This document shows positions 51,766-61,995 of a stretch of DNA of 64,000 nt, one piece after another; position 1 is the first letter of the stretch; every line of letters starts with the position of its first letter. The notes below the pieces were generated by a model. That model did no database searches, had not been told where the DNA came from, and was given only the letters and a program-made list of their open reading frames with translations. A program made the translations under genes and the position numbers. The stretch spans positions 1 to 64,000 of the forward strand of contig NZ_VYKJ01000006.1 of NCBI RefSeq assembly GCF_008710095.1, in the 5' to 3' direction. This stretch comes from Affinibrenneria salicis. Its GTDB lineage: Bacteria; Pseudomonadota; Gammaproteobacteria; Enterobacterales; Enterobacteriaceae.

Positions 51766-54700
51766 TTACTGCGCCAGAACCCGAAGCTCGGCTGCGGAAC
51801 GACTACGGTGGCCTAACAACGCCTTCACATCACTGGATTTCGGCTTCACCAATGCAAATTTCGACGCCCATACCGGCCAACTGGCGAGGATCTCTTCGCC
51901 GCGTTGCGAACCGGTATGCTGAACATGCTCGGTGATCAGACCACGCAGATGCTCTTCATGAATCGCCAGATCTTCAACATTCAGCACTTCAACTAATTCC
52001 GGGTTAACCCGTTTGCGGAAGTCGCCGTGCTCATCCAGCACATAGGCGAAGCCGCCGGTCATGCCGGCGCCGAAGTTAACGCCGGTGCGGCCGAGAATAC
52101 AGACGATCCCGCCGGTCATGTACTCGCAACCGTTGTCGCCGATGCCTTCCACCACGGTGATGGCGCCGGAGTTACGCACGGCAAAACGTTCGCCCGCGCG
52201 CCCGGCGGCGAACAGTTTGCCGCCGGTGGCGCCGTACAAACAGGTGTTGCCGATAATGCTGGCCTCGTGGCTGCGGAAAGCGGAGCCGACCGGCGGACGA
52301 ACCGCAATCGTACCGCCCGCCATGCCTTTCCCGACATAGTCGTTGGCGTCGCCGGTCAGCGTCAGCTCCAGGCCGCCGGCGTTCCATACGCCGAAGCTCT
52401 GGCCGGCGGTGCCGGTAAAGTACGCCTTGATCGGGTCGCTGGCCAGTCCCTGGTCGCCGTGCTGCGCGGCGATTTCGCCGGACAGCGTGGCGCCGACGGA
52501 ACGGTCGGTATTGCGAATATCGAAATAAAGCGCCTTGCTCTGACGCGCATCGATATAGGGCTTAGCCTGTTCCAGCAGCGTGGCGTTCAGTACGCCCTTA
52601 TCGAACGCCGGGTTGTTTTCGGTGCAGTACAGCGCCTTACCGGGCAGCGGCTGCGCGGTTTGCAGCAGCGGCGCCAGATCCAGCTTGTTCTGTTTGGCGG
52701 TGAAGCCGTCCAGTTCGGTCAGCAGGTCGGTGCGTCCGATCAAATCCACCAGCTGGCTGACGCCCAGCTCGGCCATCAGTTCGCGCGTTTCCTGCGCGAT
52801 AAACTGGAAGTAGTTGGTCACGCGCTCCGGCAGGCCGTGATAGTGGTTGTTGCGCAGCTTTTCATCCTGAGTGGCGACGCCGGTGGCGCAGTTGTTCAGA
52901 TGACAGATACGCAGGTATTTGCAGCCCAACGCCACCATCGGTCCGGTGCCGAAGCCAAAGCTTTCCGCGCCGAGGATCGCCGCCTTGATGATGTCGAGGC
53001 CGGTTTTCAGCCCGCCATCGACCTGCAGACGGATTTTATGGCGCAGTCCGTTAGCCACCAGCGCCTGCTGGGTTTCAACCAGGCCCAGCTCCCACGGGCA
53101 GCCGGCGTATTTGACCGAGGTCAGCGGGCTGGCGCCGGTGCCGCCGTCGTAGCCGGCGATGGTGATCAGATCGGCATAGGCTTTGGCCACGCCGGTGGCG
53201 ATCGTGCCCACTCCCGGCTCGGAAACCAGTTTCACCGAAATCATGGCCTTCGGGTTGATCTGCTTCAGGTCGAAAATCAGCTGCGCGAGGTCTTCGATCG
53301 AGTAGATATCATGGTGCGGCGGCGGCGAAATCAGCGTGACGCCGGGCACCGAGTAACGCAGGCGCGCGATATACGGCGTGACCTTGTCGCCCGGCAACTG
53401 GCCGCCCTCGCCGGGTTTAGCGCCCTGCGCGACTTTAATCTGAATCACGTCGGCGTTGACCAGATAGGCGGGCGTCACGCCAAAGCGACCGGATGCCACC
53501 TGTTTGATGCGCGACACTTTATTGGTGCCGTAGCGCGCCGGATCTTCGCCGCCTTCGCCGGAGTTGGAGAAGCCGCCGATGCTGTTCATGGCTTCGGCCA
53601 GCGATTCATGCGCCTCGGGGCTGAGCGCGCCGATGGACATGGCCGCGGTGTCAAAGCGTTTGAACAGATTTTCCGCCGGTTCAACCTGTTCCAGCGGAAT
53701 GGCCGCGTCGGCCGTCTGCGGCTTCAGCGCCAGCAGGTCGCGCAGCGTGGCCGCCGGACGGTGGTTAACCAGTTTGGCGTACTGCTGATAGTCGCTGTAT
53801 TCGCCGCTGTTTACCGCTTTTTGCAGCGTACTGACCACGTCCGGGTTATAGGCATGGTATTCGCCGCCGTATACGAACTTCAGGAAACCGCCCTGGTCGA
53901 GCGTTTTGCGCTTCAGCCAGGCGCGTTTCGCCAGATTCTGCAGATCCTGTTCAAAGTCGCAGAAACCCGCGCCGCCGATGCGGCTGACCACGCCCGGGAA
54001 GCAACTGGCGGAGACTTCCTGATGCAGCCCCACGGCTTCAAACAGTCTGGAGCAGCGGTAGGAGGCGACGGTCGAAATGCCCATTTTGGACATAATCTTG
54101 TACAGGCCTTTGTTGATGCCGTTGCGATAGTTGAGCATGACCGTGCGGTACGGTTTGTCGATGGTATGGTCATCGACCATGCGCGCCAGCGTTTCATAGG
54201 CCAGGTACGGGTAGATGGCGGTAGCGCCAAAGCCCAGCAACACGGCGAAGTGGTGCGGATCGCGCGCGCTGGCGGTTTCGACGATGATGTTGGCGTCGCA
54301 GCGCAGGCTCTTCTCCACCAGCCGCGCCTGTACTGCCCCGACCGCCATCGGCGCAGGGATCGGCAGGCGCGTCTGGCTGATCGCCCGGTCGGACAGAATC
54401 AGCAGCACGGTGCCGTCGCGCACCATGTGTTCGGCTTCATCGCACAGCTTCTCGATCGATTGCTGCAGATTGCGCTGCGCGGGATCAAAGGTCAGATCCA
54501 GCGTGTCCGCGCGGTAGTGCTGCTGATCCTGAGAGACCAACTGGGTGAAGTCGGAGTAGAGCAGGATCGGCGATTTGAACGTTAACCGATGAGCCTGGCC
54601 TTCCGCCTCGCAGAATACGTTCATTTCCCGGCCGATACAGGTGGCCAGCGACATGACGTGCGCTTCGCGCAGCGGATCGATCGGCGGGTTGGTGACCTGG

Positions 54701-56229
54701 GCGAACTGCTGGCGGAAGTAGTCATAGATGATGCGCGGCCGGCTGGACAATACGGCGAACGGCGTATCGTCGCCCATCGAGCCGGTGGCTTCCTGACCGT
54801 TTTCCCCCAGTACGCGCAGGATCTGGTCCAGCTCTTCGTTGCTGTAGGCGAACTGCTTCTGATAGCTTTCCAGCAGAAAGTTGTCCAGATCGCGTTTGCC
54901 GACCTGATCGTCAGGCATTTCTTCAAACGGCGTCAGGCGCTTAACGTTGCGCTCCATCCACTCTTTGTAAGGATGGCGGCTCTTCAGGTCGTCATCGGTC
55001 TCCGCGGAGTGCAGGATCCGGCCGCTGCGGGTATCGATCACCATCAGTTCGCCGGGGCCGACGCGGCCTTTTTCCACCACTTCGTCCGGCTGGTAGTCCC
55101 AGATGCCGACTTCGGAGGCGCAGGTGATCAGCTTGTCTTTAGTGATCACGTAGCGCGCCGGGCGCAGGCCGTTGCGGTCCAGGTTACAGGCGGCGAAGCG
55201 GCCATCGGACATAACGATGCCGGCCGGTCCGTCCCAGGGCTCCATGTGCATTGAGTTAAAGTCGAAGAACGCGCGCAGCTCCGGATCCATGTCCGGGTTA
55301 TTCTGCCAGGCCGGCGGCACCAGTAAACGCATGGCGCGGATAATATCCATCCCGCCGCTGAGGAACAGCTCCAGCATGTTGTCCAGCGAGCTGGAGTCGG
55401 AGCCGGTTTCGTTGACGAACGGCGCGGCATCCTGCAGGTCAGGGATCAGCGGCGTCTTAAACTTGTAGGCGCGCGCGCGCGCCCACTGCCGGTTACCGGC
55501 AATGGTGTTGATCTCGCCGTTGTGCGCCAGATAGCGGAACGGCTGCGCCAGCGGCCAGCGCGGCACGGTGTTGGTCGAAAAGCGCTGGTGGAACAGGCAG
55601 ATCGACGATTCCAGCCGCAGATCGGCCAGGTCCAGATAAAAGCGCGGCAGGTCGGCGGGCATGCACAGACCTTTATAGATCGTCACCAGGTTCGAGAAGC
55701 TGCAGACGTAGAATTCCTGATCCTGAATCCGCTTTTCAATGCGGCGGCGCGCCATAAACAGGCGACGTTCCATATCGTGCTGGAGCCAGCCGGCCGGGGC
55801 ATTGACAAAAACCTGTTCGATGCGCGGCAGTGAAGACAGGGCTATTTCGCCCAGCACGTCCGGGTTGATCGGCACTTCGCGCCAGCCCAGTACGGACAGC
55901 GTCTCGTTCTGCAGCTCTTCTTCCACAATGCGGCGCGAGGCGCGGGCGAGTTCTTCGTCCTGATTCAGGAACATCATGCCGACGGAATAGTTTTTCGCCA
56001 GGCGCCAGCCGCGCTCTTCGGCGACCAGACGGAAAAAGCGGTCGGGCTTTTGTAGTAATAGACCGCAACCGTCACCGGTTTTACCATCGGCGAGAATTGC
56101 ACCACGGTGCTGCATGCGGGCGAGTGCGTGGATCGCGGTACGCACTACTTTGTGGCTGGGTTCGCCTTCTATATGGGCGATTAGTCCAAAACCACAGTTA
56201 TCCCTTTCAAGGGAATGATCGTACAACAT
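51766..56229 (-). CDS. gltB: Glutamate synthase large subunit
   Basis: GltB transfers the amide nitrogen of glutamine to 2-oxoglutarate, giving two glutamates. From [15 protein letters not shown] the product has 1487 residues with a short propeptide; Cys12 becomes the N-terminal nucleophile of the glutaminase domain after cleavage. The FMN-binding synthase domain and the [3Fe-4S] ligands ([15 protein letters not shown]) are visible, and the C-terminal GXGXG-repeat domain is complete. The in-frame stretch before 56229 lacks the E. coli prepropeptide sequence. A leader of about 300 nt with a small upstream ORF precedes it. Confidence 0.97.
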   Translation of the reverse strand: MLYDHSLERDNCGFGLIAHIEGEPSHKVVRTAIHALARMQHRGAILADGKTGDGCGLLLQKPDRFFRLVAEERGWRLAKNYSVGMMFLNQDEELARASRRIVEEELQNETLSVLGWREVPINPDVLGEIALSSLPRIEQVFVNAPAGWLQHDMERRLFMARRRIEKRIQDQEFYVCSFSNLVTIYKGLCMPADLPRFYLDLADLRLESSICLFHQRFSTNTVPRWPLAQPFRYLAHNGEINTIAGNRQWARARAYKFKTPLIPDLQDAAPFVNETGSDSSSLDNMLELFLSGGMDIIRAMRLLVPPAWQNNPDMDPELRAFFDFNSMHMEPWDGPAGIVMSDGRFAACNLDRNGLRPARYVITKDKLITCASEVGIWDYQPDEVVEKGRVGPGELMVIDTRSGRILHSAETDDDLKSRHPYKEWMERNVKRLTPFEEMPDDQVGKRDLDNFLLESYQKQFAYSNEELDQILRVLGENGQEATGSMGDDTPFAVLSSRPRIIYDYFRQQFAQVTNPPIDPLREAHVMSLATCIGREMNVFCEAEGQAHRLTFKSPILLYSDFTQLVSQDQQHYRADTLDLTFDPAQRNLQQSIEKLCDEAEHMVRDGTVLLILSDRAISQTRLPIPAPMAVGAVQARLVEKSLRCDANIIVETASARDPHHFAVLLGFGATAIYPYLAYETLARMVDDHTIDKPYRTVMLNYRNGINKGLYKIMSKMGISTVASYRCSRLFEAVGLHQEVSASCFPGVVSRIGGAGFCDFEQDLQNLAKRAWLKRKTLDQGGFLKFVYGGEYHAYNPDVVSTLQKAVNSGEYSDYQQYAKLVNHRPAATLRDLLALKPQTADAAIPLEQVEPAENLFKRFDTAAMSIGALSPEAHESLAEAMNSIGGFSNSGEGGEDPARYGTNKVSRIKQVASGRFGVTPAYLVNADVIQIKVAQGAKPGEGGQLPGDKVTPYIARLRYSVPGVTLISPPPHHDIYSIEDLAQLIFDLKQINPKAMISVKLVSEPGVGTIATGVAKAYADLITIAGYDGGTGASPLTSVKYAGCPWELGLVETQQALVANGLRHKIRLQVDGGLKTGLDIIKAAILGAESFGFGTGPMVALGCKYLRICHLNNCATGVATQDEKLRNNHYHGLPERVTNYFQFIAQETRELMAELGVSQLVDLIGRTDLLTELDGFTAKQNKLDLAPLLQTAQPLPGKALYCTENNPAFDKGVLNATLLEQAKPYIDARQSKALYFDIRNTDRSVGATLSGEIAAQHGDQGLASDPIKAYFTGTAGQSFGVWNAGGLELTLTGDANDYVGKGMAGGTIAVRPPVGSAFRSHEASIIGNTCLYGATGGKLFAAGRAGERFAVRNSGAITVVEGIGDNGCEYMTGGIVCILGRTGVNFGAGMTGGFAYVLDEHGDFRKRVNPELVEVLNVEDLAIHEEHLRGLITEHVQHTGSQRGEEILASWPVWASKFALVKPKSSDVKALLGHRSRSAAELRVLAQ

Positions 56230-56903
56230 AGAGTGAACCTCCCCAGGCTCTGTGTGACTCTCACGACCAACTGCGAGGGCGCGCAAGAAAGTGCGGCACG
56301 GGCGGAATACAGGCGCTACCCGGTTTGGCCGCTTTCTCCTTCGGCCCCTCGTGACGGTCTCACAAGTGGAATGACTTGTTTTAAGAGGGAGTCTTCTTTA
56401 CTGCATAAATATGACGAGTCGTTTGCCCGTCAGGAAAGCTTCCAGCGGAATCCCAAATTAACGATAAAGCCAGTGCAGGTCAAATCCTCCGGCATAACCA
56501 GCCATAAGAGACTCCTATTCAATTAATGTATTGAAAAAAAAGATTTTTTGTTAATATTTACCCGTCATAACCCACAATGAGTGCGGATATAAATGTGAGC
56601 TGTCTCACTATCTGTCAGGGGAAAAGTCTCTTTGCCATGCTACCCTGGCGATACTTTCTGGGGATTTATGCTGCTGAGCATGGATTTTGACGTTTATGTA
56701 ACTGTTTTTCATTGTTAAGCCATCTTCTAATGAAGAATAGCGGGAGAATAAGAAAAATTAATCAGCCGAAAGATGATTTTTTTTGCAAAAAAAACGAATA
56801 ATAATGCAAATGGCCGGTGGGCGGAGGTTGATCGCGGTCATCGCGATGGCCAGGCCGACGGAGTAGGCTGCTGCTCCTGAATCACGGGCAAGCGAGCCAG
56901 AGT
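56230..56903. promoter_or_regulatory. Long divergent gltB / yhcC regulatory region
   Basis: This 674-bp gap is by far the longest in the window outside RNA genes. The half near gltB is a probable mRNA leader with several small stem-loops, for example ACAAGT with ACTTGT and TGACG with CGTCA, and the small ORF at 56458-56505. An A/T-rich promoter region lies at about 56520-56610. A weak ArgR-box-like sequence, TGCATAAATATGAC, is at 56402-56415. The rest, to yhcC, is A/T-rich with no gene. In E. coli this promoter is controlled by Lrp, IHF, Crp and ArgR. Confidence 0.5.
56458..56505 (-). CDS. Possible leader peptide (15 codons) upstream of gltB
   Basis: ATG at 56505 starts MAGYAGGFDLHWLYR and stops with TAA. 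A consensus site AGGAG stands seven bases before the ATG, stronger than that of most genes here. It lies about 230 nt upstream of gltB, between the A/T-rich promoter region and gltB. I do not recognise the peptide. It contains no run of one amino acid, so classical attenuation by codon supply is not indicated. It may be a regulatory upstream ORF, a small protein, or chance. Confidence 0.45.
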   Translation of the reverse strand: MAGYAGGFDLHWLYR

Positions 56904-57836
56904 ATGCAATTACAGAAATTAATCAACATGTTTGGCGGCGATTTGCAGCGCCGCTATGGTGAAAAAATCCACAAGCTCACCTTACACGGCGGATTTAGTT
57001 GCCCTAATCGCGACGGGACGCTGGGGCGCGGCGGATGCACCTTTTGCAACGTCGCCTCGTTTGCCGATGAAGGAATGCAGCGACTCAGCATCGCGCAGCA
57101 GCTGGCCGCCCAGGCCGGCAAGGTCAACCGGGCGAAACGCTATCTGGCTTACTTCCAGGCCTACACCAGCACCTGGGCCGAGGTGGAGACGCTGGACGGT
57201 CTGTATCGGCAGGCGCTGGCGCAGGCGGATATGGTGGGGCTGTGCGTCGGCACCCGGCCGGACTGCGTGCCGGACGAGGTGCTGGACCTGCTTTGCCGCT
57301 ATCGCCAGCGGGGCTATGAGGTTTGGCTGGAGCTGGGCCTGCAGAGCGCCAGCGATAAAACGCTGCGCCGCATTAATCGCGGCCACGATTTCGCCAGCTA
57401 TCAGCGCACCGTAGAGCGGGCGCGCGGGCGCGGGCTGAAAGTGTGCTGTCATCTGATCGTCGGTCTGCCGGGCGAGGATGCCGCCAGTTGCCAGTCCACG
57501 CTGCGCCAGGTGGTGGACGCGGGGGTTGACGGCATTAAGCTCCATCCGCTGCATATCGTCGAGGGAAGCATCATGGCGAAGGCCTGGCGCGCCGGCCGCC
57601 TGCCGGTGCTGACGCTGGATCAATATGTCGCCACGGCGGGGGAGATGATCCGCGCCACGCCGCCGGAAGTGATCTACCACCGTATCTCGGCCAGCGCCCG
57701 GCGCCCTGAACTGCTGGCGCCGCAGTGGTGCGAGAACCGCTGGAGCGGTATGGTGGAAATCGATCGCTACTTACGGCGGCATGGCGTGCAGGGTTCGGCG
57801 TTGGGCCGCCCGTGGCGCCCGGATGGGCCCGCCTGA
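56904..57836 (+). CDS. yhcC: Radical SAM protein YhcC
   Basis: YhcC is a radical SAM enzyme family member of unknown substrate. The 310-residue protein has the cysteine cluster in GFSCPNRDGTLGRGGCTFCN (about 31-50), where the CxxC end of the iron-sulfur site is clear. LTLHGGF before it and HLIVGLPGED later are family features. It lies between gltB and arcB, as in E. coli. Confidence 0.93.
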   Translation: MQLQKLINMFGGDLQRRYGEKIHKLTLHGGFSCPNRDGTLGRGGCTFCNVASFADEGMQRLSIAQQLAAQAGKVNRAKRYLAYFQAYTSTWAEVETLDGLYRQALAQADMVGLCVGTRPDCVPDEVLDLLCRYRQRGYEVWLELGLQSASDKTLRRINRGHDFASYQRTVERARGRGLKVCCHLIVGLPGEDAASCQSTLRQVVDAGVDGIKLHPLHIVEGSIMAKAWRAGRLPVLTLDQYVATAGEMIRATPPEVIYHRISASARRPELLAPQWCENRWSGMVEIDRYLRRHGVQGSALGRPWRPDGPA

Positions 57837-57948
57837 GCGTTCGCCGTCACGCGCAATCCGGGAAGCTGCGGCGCGGCTATGCAACGAGCGAGCACGACGG
57901 CGCCGTTTTACAGTATGATTTGGCGCATCGCGACTAAAGGAAAACGCT

Positions 57949-60291
57949 ATGAAGCAAATCCGACTATTGGCTCAGTACTACGTTGATTTGATGGTGAAGC
58001 TCGGCCTGGTCCGCTTTTCGCTGTTGCTGGCTTCGGTGCTGGTGCTGCTGGCGATGATGGTGCAGATGGCGGTCACCATGCTGCTGCGCGGCGAAGTCGA
58101 AAGTATCGACGTCGTTCGTTCGGTGTTCTTCGGGTTGCTGATTACGCCGTGGGCGGTATATTTCCTGTCGGTGGTTGTGGAACAGCTGGAAGAGTCGCGC
58201 CAGCGCCTGGCCCGGCTGGTCGATAAACTGGAAGAGATGCGCCATCGCGATCTGACGCTCAATCAGCAGTTGCAGGACAATATTACCCAGTTAAACCAGG
58301 AAATCGCCGATCGCGAGAAGGCCGAAGAGGCCCGTCTGCTGATGTTGAGCCAACTGCAGGACGAAATGAAGCGGCGCGAACAGGCGCAGATTGAACTGGA
58401 ACAACAGTCGGCGCTGTTGCGCTCGTTCCTCGACGCTTCCCCCGATTTGGTTTACTACCGCAATGAGAATAAACAATTTTCCGGCTGTAACCGTGCGATG
58501 GAGCTGTTGACCGGCAAGAGTCAGAAGCAGTTGATCGGCCTGACGCCGGCCCAGGTCTATGCGCCCGATATCGCCGACAAGGTCATGGAAACCGACGAGA
58601 AGGTGTTCCGCCACAATGTCTCGCTCACCTATGAACAATGGCTGGTCTATCCGGACGGCCGCAAAGCCTGTTTTGAACTCAGAAAGGTGCCTTTTTACGA
58701 TCGAATGGGAAAACGGCACGGGCTAATGGGCTTCGGCCGCGATATAACCGAGCGTAAGCGCTACCAGGACGCGCTGGAGAACGCCAGCAGGGATAAGACC
58801 ACTTTCATCTCAACGATCAGCCACGAGCTTCGTACGCCGCTTAACGGCATCGTCGGCCTGAGCCGGATTCTGCTCGATACCCGTCTGGATGAAGAACAGC
58901 TGAACTACCTGAAAACCATTCACGTCAGCGCCATTACCCTCGGCAATATCTTTAACGACGTGATCGAAATGGATAAGCAGGAGCGGCGCAAGGTTCAACT
59001 GGACAATCAACCGATCGATTTTACCGAATTCCTGAGCGATCTGGAGAACCTGGGCGGGCTGCTGGCCCAGCCGGCGGGATTACAGCTGGTGATGGCGCTG
59101 AATCAGCCGCTGCCGCATAAAATTATCACCGACGGCACCCGACTGCGGCAGATTTTGTGGAACCTGCTCAGCAATGCGGTGAAATTTTCCCGCCAGGGCG
59201 AAATTGTCGTGCGCGTCTGGCATGAGCAGGGCGACCGTCTGCGCTTTGAAGTCGAGGACTCCGGCATGGGCATCCCTGCGGAAGAGCAGGAAAAAATCTT
59301 CGCCATGTATTATCAGGTCAAAGATCAACTGGGCGGCAAGCCGGCGACAGGAACCGGGATTGGCCTCTCGGTATCGAAACGTCTGGCGCAGAATATGGGC
59401 GGCGATATTCAGGTACGCAGCGTGCCGGGTCAGGGGTCCTGCTTTACGTTGACCGTGCGGGCGCCGGAGGCGGCGGAACCTGACGTGGATGACGACGCGG
59501 GCGAAGATGAGCTGCCGCTGCCGGCGCTGCACGTGCTGCTGGTGGAGGATATCGAGCTGAACGTGGTGGTGGCGCGTTCGGTGCTGGAAAAACTGGGCAA
59601 CAGCGTGGAAGTGGCCATGACCGGCCAGGCGGCGCTGGATATGTTCGAACCGGACGAGTTCGATCTGGTGCTGCTGGATATTCAACTGCCGGATATGACC
59701 GGGCTGGATGTGGCGCGTCGGCTGCGAGAACGTTATGGTAAGGCGATTCCGCCGCTGGTGGCGCTGACCGCCAACGTGCTTAAAAATAAAAAAGAGTATC
59801 TGGCCGCCGGGATGGATGATGTGCTCAGCAAGCCGCTGTCGGTGCCCGCGCTGACCGCGGTGATCAAGCAGTTCTGGGATCATCCGGCCGCAAATAAAAG
59901 CGAACCGGCGCCGTCGCCGGCGCTTCAGCATGAATCACTGCTGGATATAGAAATGTTGGAACAATATCTGGATCTGGTCGGGCCGGGTCTGATTTATCAG
60001 AGTCTGGATATGTTCGAGCAGATGATGCCCGGCTATCTGTCCGTGCTGGATTCCAATATGACGGCGCGCGATCAAAAGGGCATCACGGAAGAAGGACACA
60101 AGATAAAAGGCGCGGCGGGTTCGGTGGGGCTGCGTCATTTGCAGCAGGTGGCGCAACAGATTCAAACTCCGACGCTGCCGGCCTGGTGGGACAACGTGCA
60201 GGAATGGATCGACGAGCTGAAGCACGACTGGCGGCATGATGTACAGGTGCTGAGAGCGTGGGTTGCGCAGGCGGAAAAGTCCTCCCGGTGA
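57949..60291 (+). CDS. arcB: Aerobic respiration sensor histidine kinase ArcB
   Basis: ArcB is the membrane sensor that phosphorylates ArcA when the quinone pool is reduced. The 780-residue hybrid kinase has two membrane helices (about 21-46 and 57-77), a coiled linker, and a PAS domain (about 155-270). His292 (ISHELRTP), the receiver Asp577 (LLDIQLPD) and the HPt His717 (EEGHKIKGAAG) form the phosphorelay. Cys180 and Cys241, whose oxidation by quinones silences E. coli ArcB, are at the same positions. The sRNA gene arcZ follows on the other strand. Confidence 0.98.
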   Translation: MKQIRLLAQYYVDLMVKLGLVRFSLLLASVLVLLAMMVQMAVTMLLRGEVESIDVVRSVFFGLLITPWAVYFLSVVVEQLEESRQRLARLVDKLEEMRHRDLTLNQQLQDNITQLNQEIADREKAEEARLLMLSQLQDEMKRREQAQIELEQQSALLRSFLDASPDLVYYRNENKQFSGCNRAMELLTGKSQKQLIGLTPAQVYAPDIADKVMETDEKVFRHNVSLTYEQWLVYPDGRKACFELRKVPFYDRMGKRHGLMGFGRDITERKRYQDALENASRDKTTFISTISHELRTPLNGIVGLSRILLDTRLDEEQLNYLKTIHVSAITLGNIFNDVIEMDKQERRKVQLDNQPIDFTEFLSDLENLGGLLAQPAGLQLVMALNQPLPHKIITDGTRLRQILWNLLSNAVKFSRQGEIVVRVWHEQGDRLRFEVEDSGMGIPAEEQEKIFAMYYQVKDQLGGKPATGTGIGLSVSKRLAQNMGGDIQVRSVPGQGSCFTLTVRAPEAAEPDVDDDAGEDELPLPALHVLLVEDIELNVVVARSVLEKLGNSVEVAMTGQAALDMFEPDEFDLVLLDIQLPDMTGLDVARRLRERYGKAIPPLVALTANVLKNKKEYLAAGMDDVLSKPLSVPALTAVIKQFWDHPAANKSEPAPSPALQHESLLDIEMLEQYLDLVGPGLIYQSLDMFEQMMPGYLSVLDSNMTARDQKGITEEGHKIKGAAGSVGLRHLQQVAQQIQTPTLPAWWDNVQEWIDELKHDWRHDVQVLRAWVAQAEKSSR

Positions 60292-60351
60292 CATGGACGG
60301 CATCATGCGGCGGCGGTTGAAAGGCCGGGGAAAGGCAGGGATGACGGGCAT

Positions 60352-60472
60352 AAAAAAAATGACCCCGACCGAAGCCGGGGTGCGCGAATTATGCGCCAAC
60401 ACCAGGGAAAACGGGCACCTGCGCCAGATCTCGGCACCGCTATTGGCAGGTGCGGATAGTCAGATGAACCAC
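60352..60472 (-). ncRNA. arcZ: Hfq-binding small RNA ArcZ
   Basis: ArcZ is a trans-acting sRNA that activates rpoS translation and represses genes such as arcB, flhD and tpx. It is processed to a 3' fragment of about 56 nt. On the minus strand the seed region TTTTCCCTGGTGTTGGCGCA and then TTCGCGCACCCCGG match the processed part of E. coli ArcZ as I recall it. The terminator is an 8-bp stem closed by a C(TTCG)G tetraloop with eight T after it. The gene is in the same place and direction as in E. coli, between arcB and elbB. A start near 60472 gives 121 nt; TATTTT (60485-60480) is a possible -10. The 5' half is not clearly alike. Confidence 0.93.
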
Positions 60473-60592
60473 TGCTAACAAAATAGCAAAGAAGATTCGG
60501 CTTGTTACAAGAATCATTAAAATGTGTGATGTAGATTAGTATTTGTCAACTTAAAAATTAATTAGTTGGCGTAATGATAAGAGGTTTTATTG

Positions 60593-61249
60593 ATGAAAAG
60601 AGTCGGATTAGTCCTAAGCGGATGCGGTGTTTACGATGGTTCGGAGATCCATGAAGCGGTGCTGACTCTGCTGGCGCTGGACCGCGCCGGCGCTCAGGCG
60701 GTCTGTTTTGCCCCGGATAAGCCCCAATTGCACGTAATCAACCATCTGACCGGCGAGATAAGCGCTGAAAATCGCAATATTTTAGTGGAATCGGCGCGCA
60801 TCGCCCGGGGCAATATTCAGCCGCTGTCGGCCGCCGATCCTCAGCAGATTGACGCATTAATCGTGCCCGGTGGTTTTGGTGCGGCAGAGAACTTGAGTGA
60901 TTTCGCTACCCGGGGCGCAGACTGCGTGGTCGATGAACAACTGAAACGCCTTACCCGGCAAATGTATAAGCAAAATAAACCAATTGGCTTTATTTGCATT
61001 GCCCCGGCGCTGTTGCCCCGCTTACTGGAAGCTCCAGTGAGGCTAACCATTGGCAATGATATAGACACCGCAGAATTGATTGAAGACATGGGGGGAACGC
61101 ATGTGGTTTGCCCGGTTGACGATATCGTGCTGGATGCCGATCACAAAATTGTCACCACGCCGGCTTATATGCTGGCCGGCTCAATCAGCGAAGCGGCGCA
61201 GGGAATTGATAAGCTGGTTGCACGAGTGCTGGGTTTGATTGATGAGTAA
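60593..61249 (+). CDS. elbB: Glyoxalase / DJ-1-like protein ElbB
   Basis: ElbB (isoprenoid biosynthesis glyoxalase) belongs to the DJ-1/PfpI superfamily; a glyoxalase III activity is reported for the E. coli protein. The 218-residue product starts at [20 protein letters not shown], preceded by AAGAGG. The nucleophile Cys is in [10 protein letters not shown], with [16 protein letters not shown] before it. It overlaps mtgA by 8 bp. Confidence 0.94.
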   Translation: MKRVGLVLSGCGVYDGSEIHEAVLTLLALDRAGAQAVCFAPDKPQLHVINHLTGEISAENRNILVESARIARGNIQPLSAADPQQIDALIVPGGFGAAENLSDFATRGADCVVDEQLKRLTRQMYKQNKPIGFICIAPALLPRLLEAPVRLTIGNDIDTAELIEDMGGTHVVCPVDDIVLDADHKIVTTPAYMLAGSISEAAQGIDKLVARVLGLIDE

Positions 61250-61976
61250 AAAGCGGCGCGCCAGCGGAGCGGTCGGCTGGTTAAAGCGCTGGGTTTTACG
61301 CGCGCTGCTGGCCGTCCTTGCCTTCTGGCTGGGGGGGATTGTGCTGTTTTCTTTCCTGCCGGTGCCTTTTTCCGCTGTGATGGTCGATCGGCAACTGAGC
61401 GCGTGGCTGAGCGGCGATTTCCGCTATGTCGCGCGTTCGGACTGGGTGGCGATGGACGATATCGCGCCGGTGATGGCGCTGGCGGTGATGGCGGCGGAGG
61501 ATCAGAAATTCCCGCACCACAGCGGTTTCGATTTCACGGCCATCTCCTCGGCGCTGCAGCACAACGACCGCAATCCCGGCCGCGTGCGCGGCGCCTCCAC
61601 TCTGTCGCAGCAGACGGTGAAAAACCTGTTTCTGTGGGACGGGCGCAGCTGGCTGCGCAAGGGGCTGGAGGCCGGTCTGACGGTAGCGACCGAACTGGTG
61701 TGGAGCAAGCGGCGCATCCTGACGGTTTATCTCAATATCGCCGAACTGGGGCCGGGCATCTTCGGGGTTGAAATGGCCGCCAGGCATTACTTCAACAAAC
61801 CGGCCAGCCGGCTGACGGCCCGCGAGGCGGCGCTGCTGGCCGCGGTGTTGCCCAATCCTATTCGCTTCAACGCCAGCGCGCCTTCCGGCTATGTCATTCA
61901 GCGGCAGCAGTGGATTTTGCGCCAGATGCGCCTGATGGGCGGCGAAACCTTCCTGCAAACCAACCGGTTGCGCTGA
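61242..61976 (+). CDS. mtgA: Monofunctional peptidoglycan glycosyltransferase
   Basis: MtgA polymerises lipid II into glycan strands without a transpeptidase domain. The 244-residue protein has one N-terminal membrane helix (about 21-43). The GT51 motifs are [14 protein letters not shown] with the catalytic Glu, [16 protein letters not shown], and [13 protein letters not shown]. It starts within the end of elbB and converges with lsrK 19 bp away. Confidence 0.97.
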   Translation: MSKKRRASGAVGWLKRWVLRALLAVLAFWLGGIVLFSFLPVPFSAVMVDRQLSAWLSGDFRYVARSDWVAMDDIAPVMALAVMAAEDQKFPHHSGFDFTAISSALQHNDRNPGRVRGASTLSQQTVKNLFLWDGRSWLRKGLEAGLTVATELVWSKRRILTVYLNIAELGPGIFGVEMAARHYFNKPASRLTAREAALLAAVLPNPIRFNASAPSGYVIQRQQWILRQMRLMGGETFLQTNRLR

Positions 61977-61995
61977 GCCGTCGCCGTCTTGCGCG

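Noticed and set aside
52027..54585. An 852-codon open frame on the plus strand, antisense to gltB
   Set aside because: It lies wholly inside the certain gltB gene, is His/Gln/Arg/Ala-rich as expected for a shadow of a G+C-rich gene, and has no family resemblance or ribosome binding site.
56230..56286. 19-codon N-terminal extension of gltB
   Set aside because: It does not resemble the E. coli GltB prepropeptide; starting at 56229 gives the usual form with Cys12 as nucleophile.
56402..56415. ArgR box upstream of gltB (TGCATAAATATGAC)
   Set aside because: Several positions deviate from the consensus and there is no second box at the expected spacing; kept only as a weak note.
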